DNA of 7,413 nucleotides. Source: JBGPJM01 sp041485385 (GTDB taxonomy: Bacteria > Planctomycetota > Phycisphaerae > Phycisphaerales > UBA1924). The notes below the pieces were generated by a model, which saw nothing but the letters and a program-made list of their open reading frames with translations, made no database searches and was not told where the DNA came from. Location: NCBI GenBank assembly GCA_041485385.1, contig JBGPJM010000234.1:1-7413 (forward strand). The letters run 5' to 3'. Below are positions 1-5,471 of this stretch, one piece after another; position 1 is the stretch's first letter; each line of letters starts with the position of its first letter. Made by a program: the position numbers and the translations under genes.

Positions 1-2
1 CC

Positions 3-470
3 GACCTCCGGTCCAGGGCGATGGTGCTGGACGGCACGCACGCCGCCCGGGTCGTCCGGGCGGTGCAGTCGCTGCTGGCGGGCCGGACGAGGCTGAGCAC
101 CGAGCAGAAGCGGGCGGTCCTGCGGTCGATCGTCACGCGGGTGGACGTGACGGCCGTCCCGACCGGGGCCCGCCAACAGCGGGGGGCCAAGGGCGGCTAC
201 GCCGAGAGTGGGGGGCCGAGCTGGCTCTATCAATCGGTGTCGTTCCGGCTTATGCTCCCCAGCGAGGAGCCCCGTGGATGCGACGCCGGTACGCCCAAAA
301 ACCAGCCCGCCGAGGCCCGGGCCCGTGTCGGCCAGTTGGGCACAACCTCATACGATTGTGGGCAAGTGGCGGGCACGGGGCAAGGGGACGGCGCCGAGCG
401 CCGCGGCGGGCAGTTGGGCACAACCTGCTGGGATTGTGACCAAGTGACGGTCACGGTGGGAGTCGCCTAA
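3..470 (+). CDS. Probable site-specific serine recombinase, C-terminal fragment (5' end outside window)
   Basis: The frame is open from the window edge to a TAA at 468-470, so only the last 155 residues are visible. The segment with LSTEQKR..VLRSIVTRVDV (codons about 93-150), followed by a Trp-containing stretch and SVSFRLMLP (ending at 260), resembles the C-terminal part of large serine recombinases. In that family a helix of the 'lt.eekr.ll..lv.rv.v' type is followed by a short strand reading like 'v.frl.lp'. Such enzymes integrate and excise mobile elements by serine-mediated strand exchange. The catalytic N-terminal domain would lie upstream and cannot be checked. The last 70 residues are not typical of the family. 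They contain a duplicated stretch, VGQLGTTSYDC and GGQLGTTCWDC, encoded by a DNA repeat that continues past the stop codon, so this tail is probably read-through into non-coding repeat DNA. The family call rests on a short stretch; a transposase or an unrelated protein remains possible. Confidence 0.5.
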   Translation, partial: DLRSRAMVLDGTHAARVVRAVQSLLAGRTRLSTEQKRAVLRSIVTRVDVTAVPTGARQQRGAKGGYAESGGPSWLYQSVSFRLMLPSEEPRGCDAGTPKNQPAEARARVGQLGTTSYDCGQVAGTGQGDGAERRGGQLGTTCWDCDQVTVTVGVA

Positions 471-526
471 CTAAACGGGGCAGCTGAACGGTTCCGGGCG
501 GGCACAACTCCTGCGGTTGTGGGCGT
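336..526. repeat. Three-copy array of quasi-palindromic repeats (core CACAA-N9/10-TTGTG)
   Basis: Three copies lie at 336-365, 414-443 and 498-526, with cores starting 78 and 84 bp apart. Copies 1 and 2 are embedded in a 36-bp direct repeat (333-368 and 411-446) beginning CAGTTGGGCACAACC. Each copy is also an inverted repeat. In copy 2 the arms TTGGGCACAA and TTGTGACCAA pair at 9 of 10 positions around a 10-nt centre; copy 1 pairs at 8 of 10. Copy 3 has a perfect 6-bp arm, CACAAC/GTTGTG, with a 7-nt centre. Copies 1 and 2 lie inside the recombinase frame and copy 3 lies beyond its stop, so the conservation is at DNA level. Possible roles are recombinase or regulator binding sites, an element end, or hairpins that end transcription; the sequence does not decide between them. 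Confidence 0.65.
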
Positions 527-570
527 GGGGCGGACTTGCTAGACTTCTGCATTCGAGCCTAGCAAACATA

Positions 571-892
571 ATCAGCCCGGATTTCCAAGATGCAGGCGTT
601 TTGACACGGTGGGACACGGAAGTCCGGAGGGTCCAATGGGTGAAGGCAAAAAGGGCGCCCTGCGGGTCGGTTTTGACGGCAGCCTGAAGCTTGAGTTCCA
701 CGGCTCCCGGGTGACCAGCGACGCGGGGCTCCTGGCCTACCGCGAGCTGGATGACGCATCCCGCACAGGATCCCTGTTCGCCATCGGCGTGCCTGGAATC
801 ATCTTCCAACCAGGGCGATCATGCTGTGAACTCACCATCGACAGCCGACGGCGGTCGTGGCCGGAGACTCAAATGGGAAATCCCGGATTGAT
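571..892 (+). mobile_element. IS1380-family insertion sequence remnant
   Basis: The left boundary is suggested by ATCAGCCCGGATTTCC (571-586). An imperfect reverse complement, GGAAATCCCGGATTGAT, lies at 876-892, with about 14 of 17 aligned positions matching. Between them is the start of an IS1380-type transposase (636-758), followed by about 115 bp that I cannot assign to the family. Typical elements of this family are about 1.5-2 kb, so most of the transposase has been lost. This leaves a roughly 320-bp non-autonomous relic. I did not identify target-site duplications, so the exact ends are tentative. Confidence 0.5.
636..758 (+). pseudogene. Truncated IS1380-family transposase, N-terminal 41 residues
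   Basis: From the ATG at 636, residues 9-41 contain RVGFDGSLKLEFHGS followed by RVTSDAGLLAYRELDDA. This is the characteristic opening of IS1380-family DDE transposases. The similarity ends abruptly at codon 41 (758), and the frame then runs through unrelated sequence to a TAA at 945-947. All catalytic acidic residues of the DDE domain lie further downstream in intact members and are absent, so the product cannot transpose. A GTG 27 bp upstream (609) is in frame, but the family start fits the ATG at 636. It sits inside a possible pair of inverted end repeats (571-586 and 876-892), consistent with an internal deletion. Confidence 0.75.
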
Positions 893-986
893 CGGCGTGG
901 CCACATCTGGTAGCGTGTGCACGGGTCAATCGCGCTCAAGATTCTAATCAAAGTGGGACCGGGATCAGGCCCACGGGAGCGAATCC

Positions 987-1169
987 ATGCCTTCACGAAC
1001 AAATCGGCTCGTCCGATCGGCTATCGCCTGTCTGCCCTGCCTTGCAGCACCAGCCGCTGCTCTTGCCCAACCGGAGACCACCCCGCCTCGGATCATCGAG
1101 GTGCCACCGTCCGTCATCGACTCCCGCGACTTCTTCGACTTCCTGGGATGTTTCCTTGCGGGCTGCTGA
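987..1169 (+). CDS. Small secreted protein with partial GC-type dockerin-like tail
   Basis: The 60-residue product starts at ATG 987 behind a GGGAG at 975-979. It has a clear signal peptide: a basic start (MPSRTNR), then a hydrophobic Ala/Leu-rich stretch ending at ALAQ (cleavage near residues 27-28). A short Pro-rich linker (about 28-42) leads to the C-terminus, SRDFFDFLGCFLAGC. That ending matches the second half of the Phycisphaerae tail seen in full in the next gene, but the first half, the DFDGNG calcium-loop-like part, is missing. The mature protein would be only about 33 residues, so it is nearly anchor without cargo. It lies 73 bp upstream of the next secreted-protein gene, on the same strand. 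It may be a real mini-protein or the scar of an internal deletion that removed the cargo domain. An in-frame stop at 945-947 rules out a longer N-terminus from the IS remnant. Confidence 0.55.
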   Translation: MPSRTNRLVRSAIACLPCLAAPAAALAQPETTPPRIIEVPPSVIDSRDFFDFLGCFLAGC

Positions 1170-1242
1170 CCTTCAACCCTTGGTGTGATCGTTCCGTGGG
1201 CGGGGGCTACCGACGTTGGTGGGTTCACGAAACAGAGGTGAC

Positions 1243-3000
1243 ATGATGCAACGGGACTTCCTTGGTCTGAGAAGTGTGGGTTGTTTGGCCGCGGCGGCGT
1301 GCGGCCTCGGGGTGATATCGCCAGCGGCGCGTGGGCAAATGGTCGTGGGCAAGTGCGCGTTCGTGGATTTTGAGGTGAACCCGCTCGGGGCGTTCAGCGG
1401 TGCGTTCTATTACGCATCGAACCCGGGTCAGTGGTTTGTGGGGAACGGACCGGGAGCAGGGGTAACGTTCTCTGCGCTCTCAAACCCGCCTTGCGTGGCC
1501 CCGAATGTCATCGCCGCCGTTAACACCGCCTACCTACCGTTGGCGACAAAGGTTCTGAAGGCTGGCACTTGCCCGGCCAGTATGTTACCGGGCTGCATCT
1601 GCATGGTCTTCAACGAGAATCAGCAGTACGTCACGTTTGATGTGTTCCAGCCGATGCTAGACAGCGGGGTGATCGGATCGGTGCGGATCAGTGCGTATTC
1701 GAACCAGTTCTGCGGCAACACAACTGGACTTCTGCCGGGATATCCGATCACCGTTGCCATTCCGCCCGGGTTCGGCTCTCCTACCCAATACGCCTCCGCC
1801 CATGTCAAACTCTTCGAAGACTGCAATATCAGACGGATCGAGGTGTGCCCCGTCAGCGTGGAGCCGAGGCAAGAACCCGCGCTCGACAATGTGGCCTGGG
1901 GCGTTGACGCCCTGCCGGCTCCGAGTGTCACAATCACATCACCCTTGTACCTGCAGTGCTATTGTCCGGGGGACACCATCAACGTGCTCGGCACGGGGTG
2001 CGACACCAGCTGTGAGCGGTACACCGAGAAACTGGAGTTCACGCGCGGCCACGTGTCGAACTCACAATCGCCGACGACGACCTGGACGCAGATCGGGGCG
2101 ACGCGAACAACGTGCATGACAGGGACCTTGTACTCATTTCCGGCCTCGGTGCTGGTGCCAGCGAGCGAAACGCTCTTCACGCTGAAAGTGACGGGCACGA
2201 ACTTCTGCGGGACAGAAAAGACAAGCATCACGATGGTCAGGATTGATCGCGCTGCGCCGGTTGCGACCCTGTCGTGCCCACCCAACGGTAGTTTCATTTC
2301 GACGGGGTGCGAGCCCCTGGTGATCGCCGGAAACGTCACCGACGACTGTGCCGGAACGTGGACGCTGTCGGTGATTCCGCCCGGCGGCCCCTCGACATTT
2401 CTGATAGGGGCCTCCGGCGTGGGGTCGAACGGTAACTCATTTGCACAGAGCGTCGGGTTCCTGTACAACGCTCCGGTGGATGGGGCCTATACATTGAACT
2501 TGGCCGTGAATGACAACTGCGGCGGCTCCAGCGTAGACACCAAGACTTTCATCGTCGACAACACAGCGCCGCTCGCGCTGATCGCGACGCCACCGGCGTG
2601 CTCCTACATGTGCCCCGGGTACATGTACGCCATCACGGGCAGGGCCTTTGACCTGCACCTCGATTTGTGGCTGCTGGAGTATCTGGACTCGAACGGGGTG
2701 TATCAGCCTATCGCCAGCGGCACGATCAACGTCGGCACACCCACGACGACCGGCCTGCTCGCGAACTGGACCGTCCCAGCGAACGGCACGCCCTGCTGCT
2801 CGCAGCTCCGGCTCACCGTCAAAGATCGGACCGGTCGCCCATCCCCGTGCATCCCGGCCGCCGACCCCGGCTGCAATATCACGGTAGTTTCACGCCCCGT
2901 GTCGCTCCGTATCCCGTGTGACTTTGATGGCAACGGTGTTATTAACAGCCAGGATTTCTTCTCCTTCCTGAACTGTTTCTTCTCGCCTCCGTGCCCGTAA
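1243..3000 (+). CDS. Large secreted cysteine-rich protein with Ig-like modules and GC-type dockerin-like anchor
   Basis: An AGAGGTG (1234-1240) precedes two adjacent ATGs at 1243 and 1246. The second has the better spacing and gives 584 residues; numbering below uses it. A signal peptide occupies residues 1-30, with cleavage after AARG and before QMVVG. Residues 31 to about 225 form a beta-rich, Cys-containing domain that opens with FVDFE and closes with ALDNVAWG, an ending seen in jelly-roll sugar-binding modules. Three Ig-like modules follow, at about 226-335, 336-440 and 441-556. The last two are introduced by IDRAAPVA and VDNTAPLA linkers, as in bacterial Ig-like repeats. The tail (558-584) has CDFDGNG, then NSQDFF and an aromatic end, the Phycisphaerales dockerin-like signature thought to attach exported proteins to the cell surface. 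No catalytic motif is visible. Many paired cysteines suggest disulfides and extracytoplasmic folding. A role in adhesion or polymer binding is inference. Confidence 0.85.
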   Translation: MMQRDFLGLRSVGCLAAAACGLGVISPAARGQMVVGKCAFVDFEVNPLGAFSGAFYYASNPGQWFVGNGPGAGVTFSALSNPPCVAPNVIAAVNTAYLPLATKVLKAGTCPASMLPGCICMVFNENQQYVTFDVFQPMLDSGVIGSVRISAYSNQFCGNTTGLLPGYPITVAIPPGFGSPTQYASAHVKLFEDCNIRRIEVCPVSVEPRQEPALDNVAWGVDALPAPSVTITSPLYLQCYCPGDTINVLGTGCDTSCERYTEKLEFTRGHVSNSQSPTTTWTQIGATRTTCMTGTLYSFPASVLVPASETLFTLKVTGTNFCGTEKTSITMVRIDRAAPVATLSCPPNGSFISTGCEPLVIAGNVTDDCAGTWTLSVIPPGGPSTFLIGASGVGSNGNSFAQSVGFLYNAPVDGAYTLNLAVNDNCGGSSVDTKTFIVDNTAPLALIATPPACSYMCPGYMYAITGRAFDLHLDLWLLEYLDSNGVYQPIASGTINVGTPTTTGLLANWTVPANGTPCCSQLRLTVKDRTGRPSPCIPAADPGCNITVVSRPVSLRIPCDFDGNGVINSQDFFSFLNCFFSPPCP

Positions 3001-3148
3001 TCTGTGAACGTGAGACACGCTCGCTACGGTAGGTGCCTATTCGCGGAACGATATCCGTGCCGCCACCATCTCATCCATGACCTGGCCGGCAAACCCGTCA
3101 CCCGGCTCGTCAACTTCAGCCCCATCTGCCCGTGCGATTGGGACCAGG

Positions 3149-3241
3149 CCGGGCACATCGGCTCTTAACAGACTCGCGTCCGTGCGCCAGGAACTTGGCC
3201 GCCCGGCGGAAGCCGAGCCGTTGTCTGTGCAAGCCCTGGAG
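3149..3241 (+). pseudogene. Fragment of a kinesin-light-chain-type TPR protein
   Basis: In the frame of position 3077 the translation includes RPGTSALNRLASVRQELG and then RPAEAEPLSVQALE. This fits one TPR unit of the kinesin-light-chain type common in planctomycetes, where the consensus reads roughly 'aLnnLa.ll...Gr.aEAEpl...ale'. Only one repeat is present. Similarity ends at about 3241, where IS630-type sequence begins in a different frame. No convincing start or upstream repeats are seen, so this looks like a leftover of a larger gene disrupted or carried in by a rearrangement. The evidence is a single short motif, so chance resemblance is possible. Confidence 0.4.
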
Positions 3242-3254
3242 AATGATGCAGAGG

Positions 3255-3611
3255 CTCACCTACGCGGCCATCGGCGCCAAGCTGGACATGCGCGAGCAGA
3301 CCGTGCTCATGTGGCGGGGCCGGTTCCTCGCCGATCGCCTGGCGGGCCTGCAGGACAAGCCGCGCCCCGGGATCAAGAAGAAGATCACCCAGCAGCAGGT
3401 CGCCGAGGTCGTCCGCAGGACGCTGGAGGAGAAGCCGCCGGACGCGACGCACTGGAGCCTGCGGTCGATGGCCGCGGCGTCGGGCATCTCGCGGTCGAGC
3501 GTGAACACGATCTGGCGGGCGTTCAACCTCCAGCCGCACCGCAGCCAGACGTTCAAGCTCTCGACCGACCCGAGGTTCGTGGAGAAGGTGCGGGACATCG
3601 TGGGGCTGTAC
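3255..3611 (+). pseudogene. IS630-family transposase fragment (helix-turn-helix region only)
   Basis: The frame of position 3132 encodes, from about 3255, TYAAIGAKLDMREQTVLMW and then RGRFLADRLAGLQDKPRPG. The THWSLRSMAAASGISRSSV helix-turn-helix and IWRAFNLQPHRS, FKLSTDPRFVEKVRDIVGLY follow. These are hallmarks of the DNA-binding half of IS630-family (Tc1/mariner-like) transposases. The first few dozen residues of a normal family member are missing. Similarity stops at Y (3611), just before the point where the family would continue into the catalytic domain with its first Asp. No DDE/DDD residues remain, so it is inactive. The frame stays open to 3728, but that part lies antisense to the S1 nuclease gene and is not transposase. 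An ATG pair at 3243/3246 could start a truncated DNA-binding peptide, but this is more likely debris. Confidence 0.8.
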
Positions 3612-3625
3612 ACCCTCGATGCCTC

Positions 3626-4669
3626 CTACCTCGGGCACCCCTTGTGCAGCCTCTTCCCCGCCGGTGCCTCGGCGTACTCGACGAGGTTCTCCGGCAGGAT
3701 CCGCTTGGCGTCCGCGCAGCCGGGGTAGTGGTACACCTCGCTCTTCTTGCTGCCGACGAACTTCACCGCGGGCTTGGTCGCCGGAGCGGGTAGTGGGGGG
3801 GCCTCCTGGGCGGGCGGGGCCACTGCGGGCGCAGCCGGCGGCGCCGCGACGCCGTCCCCCGTCGGGTCGAAGACCGCGTTGAGCATCTTCGCCAGCCGCG
3901 CGCCGGCCTTCGTCAGCTGCTCGTCCACGACCGGGGCGTTGCGGTCGGCGTAGTCCTGGCCCAGCGTGTCGCCGGCCTTGATGACCTCGCCCCGGGCGTT
4001 CTTGTAGGCGTGGCTCTCGGCCAGCGCGTGGCTCTCGGTCGCCCAGGCGACGGGGTCCATCGCCGCCAGCATCGCCTTCTCGCCCTCCGGCTTCAGCGCC
4101 GCCTCGAGCTTCGAGGCGTACACGCCGAACTCCATGCCGCGCTGCTTGATCAGGCCGTCGTCCCACACCGCGTGCAGATTGGTCTTCCGGCTGAAGAGCT
4201 GGACCTCGATCCCGTTGCCGCCCTTGTCGGCCTTGTGCCCGACGTGCAGGGGCTGGTGGATGTCCCCGACGAAGTGCGTCAGGAACTTCAGGGCCCGAAC
4301 CCGCTCCTCCTCGCCGAACCGCCCGCTCTTGAGGACCGCCTCGTACCGCTGGATGCCCTTGACCACGCACCCCTCGTCCGGGCAGTCGCGGTCCAGCCTG
4401 AACTCGGTGGCGCCCTCGGGCATGTCGGCAAAGTGCCAGGGCTTCGTCCACTTCCACGTCGGGTCGCCCTTGATCTGGTCGGGCCAGACGGAGAACTCGG
4501 CGAGGGTGCTGCCCGCGAGGAGTTGGTCCACCTCGGCCCTGGCCTTGGGCGTCAGCCGGTCGTAGGCGATCTGGGCGACGACCTTGTGGCCGGTGGCGCC
4601 CCAGGCGCCGCAGAGGACAAAGACCAGCGCGAGGGCGAGGCGGGCGAGGCAGCGGAAAGCGGTGGGCAT
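3626..4669 (-). CDS. Secreted S1/P1 family zinc nuclease with C-terminal Cys/His module
   Basis: The product is 347 residues with start ATG at 4669, chosen because a GGAG lies 6 nt upstream (4676-4679) and a normal signal peptide follows directly. A start at 4732 would bury the signal peptide behind 21 extra residues. S1/P1 enzymes cleave single-stranded DNA and RNA, often also removing 3'-phosphates, using three zinc ions. The full ligand set is visible: W23 and H28 in WGATGH (Trp being the mature N-terminus after cleavage at GA/W), D64 in VWPD, H79 in PWHF, H132, D136 and H142 in THFVGDIHQPLH, and H166 and D170 in NLHAVWD. After the catalytic domain comes a Pro/Ala-rich linker (about 265-302). 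The last 45 residues include KFVGSKKSEVYHYPGC, PENLVEY and KRLHKGCPR, resembling the small Ada-type or nuclease-associated zinc-binding modules. It probably works in the periplasm or outside the cell. The 3' end sits 14 bp from the IS630 fragment. Confidence 0.9.
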   Translation of the reverse strand: MPTAFRCLARLALALVFVLCGAWGATGHKVVAQIAYDRLTPKARAEVDQLLAGSTLAEFSVWPDQIKGDPTWKWTKPWHFADMPEGATEFRLDRDCPDEGCVVKGIQRYEAVLKSGRFGEEERVRALKFLTHFVGDIHQPLHVGHKADKGGNGIEVQLFSRKTNLHAVWDDGLIKQRGMEFGVYASKLEAALKPEGEKAMLAAMDPVAWATESHALAESHAYKNARGEVIKAGDTLGQDYADRNAPVVDEQLTKAGARLAKMLNAVFDPTGDGVAAPPAAPAVAPPAQEAPPLPAPATKPAVKFVGSKKSEVYHYPGCADAKRILPENLVEYAEAPAGKRLHKGCPR

Positions 4670-4732
4670 GGCGGGCTCCGAGATTCGCACCGGAGGATAC
4701 CGCGCAGGCGATCCGGGCCGGTTGGGACGCAA

Positions 4733-4764
4733 GGGGCATGATCGCGCTCACGCGCATGATCCCC
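4733..4764. promoter_or_regulatory. Imperfect dyad between the HNH and S1 nuclease genes
   Basis: The segment runs from GGGG to CCCC and contains the octamer GCATGATC twice (4736-4743 and 4754-4761). It also has a central GCGC-tcac-GCGC hairpin. It lies in the 102-bp gap between the HNH stop (4772) and the S1 start (4669), both on the minus strand. It could be a weak terminator of the HNH transcript or an operator for the S1 gene. It lacks a T-run, and the symmetry is imperfect, so the assignment is tentative. Confidence 0.25.
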
Positions 4765-4771
4765 GCGAGTT

Positions 4772-5209
4772 TCACTTGGTCCGATGAGGGGCGTTGGGCT
4801 GGAAACGTACGGATGGAAAAACGAACGCGCCCTCGTCTCGCCGCCGTCGGATCAACCGCTGTCGCTCCGCTTCGGGAATCGGCTTCTCCCGAAGATTGGC
4901 GGGTGCGCGGTTGAGTTCAGCGAAGCGGTACGCGAACGCGCCGAAGCCGGGTTCGTTGCGCTCGCGCTTGGACTTGTTGCACCCCTCGCAGAGGACGATA
5001 GCGTTCTCGCGTGTACCAGGCCCGCCGAGGATCGCCGCGACAACATGGTCGAGTTGGAAATATTTGCGGTTGTCGTGGCAGAAGAAGCACCACTCGCACC
5101 AGTAGCAGCTCGGCGTCGGAGACCGCCGCATGTTGTCGAGGAACGCGGCCTCGCGAACCTTGGGCGGGAACTCGTCCCGCTCGTGCCTTTGGGAGTTGGT
5201 CTTCGCCAC
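4772..5209 (-). CDS. HNH endonuclease
   Basis: The product is 145 residues, starting at GTG (5209) with GAGGAG at 5220-5225, 10 nt upstream. HNH enzymes cut DNA with a metal-dependent beta-beta-alpha fold. The core is clear. A zinc-binding cysteine set C35-xx-C38-xx-C41-xx-C44 is followed by the catalytic LDH segment (D54, H55), then GGPGTRENAIVLC with N69, and C74-xx-C77 followed by NKSKRER. That order matches the HNH/McrA-like pattern of Cys pair, DH, N, Cys pair. The C-terminus is basic (RLIRRRRDEG). The gene is divergent from the ParB-methyltransferase across 262 bp and is followed at 102 bp by the S1 nuclease on the same strand. Small HNH proteins beside terminase genes often help phage DNA packaging, while one facing a methyltransferase could also act in restriction. 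The sequence does not settle which. Confidence 0.85.
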   Translation of the reverse strand: MAKTNSQRHERDEFPPKVREAAFLDNMRRSPTPSCYWCEWCFFCHDNRKYFQLDHVVAAILGGPGTRENAIVLCEGCNKSKRERNEPGFGAFAYRFAELNRAPANLREKPIPEAERQRLIRRRRDEGAFVFPSVRFQPNAPHRTK

Positions 5210-5471
5210 GATGTCCGAACTCCTCGATCATCCTACCGCGGTGAGTCTGACGGCACAAGACCGCCGTGGCGCCTGGCGCACCGGGAAAATTCACGATTCT
5301 CGCCTTTCAAGCTCCGTGCCGCGTGCTGCGCCCGTGTGCGCTCCCCTGCAACGGCATGCGTTCGCGGTGACGCGCGGGCGCTAACCGTCAAGAGCGTCGT
5401 CGGCTGGAACTGCGTGCAGGTTCGCGTATCAATGTGGAGCAAGGACGCTCTGCATTCAAGGACGAGCCGCT
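5210..5471. other. Divergent intergenic region between HNH and methyltransferase genes
   Basis: The spacer must hold the start signals for both flanking genes. Visible elements are the palindrome ACCGCGGT (5235-5242) and a weak hairpin ACGGC-N8-GCCGT (5250-5267). The octamer CAAGGACG occurs twice near the end, the second copy supplying the AAGGA ribosome binding site (5458-5462) for the methyltransferase. I could not recognise convincing -35/-10 boxes and see no RNA gene. Confidence 0.35.

Noticed and set aside
336..526. Repeat array as a CRISPR
   Set aside because: There are only three copies, the third diverged, with unequal spacers that are partly protein-coding, and no cas genes are seen.
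953..974. Small hairpin GTGGG...CCCAC just before the mini secreted gene
   Set aside because: The stem is only 5 bp with a 12-nt loop in GC-rich DNA, too weak to call a riboswitch or terminator.
1216..1242. TTG at 1216 as start of the large secreted protein
   Set aside because: It would add 9-10 residues before the signal peptide. The ATGs at 1243/1246 follow an AGAGGTG and give a normal signal peptide.
3007..3017. Possible terminator hairpin CGTG-aga-CACG after the secreted protein
   Set aside because: The 4-bp stem has a 3-nt loop and no T-run, so it is not supportable as a terminator.
4010..4741. A 243-codon plus-strand open frame opposite the S1 nuclease
   Set aside because: It is a complementary-strand shadow with Gly/Leu/Arg-rich composition and no domain motif.
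3165..4775. A 536-codon minus-strand open frame overlapping the S1 nuclease gene
   Set aside because: It is a Gly/Arg/Pro-rich shadow frame of high-GC coding DNA. The frame at 3626-4669 has a signal peptide and all S1/P1 zinc ligands.
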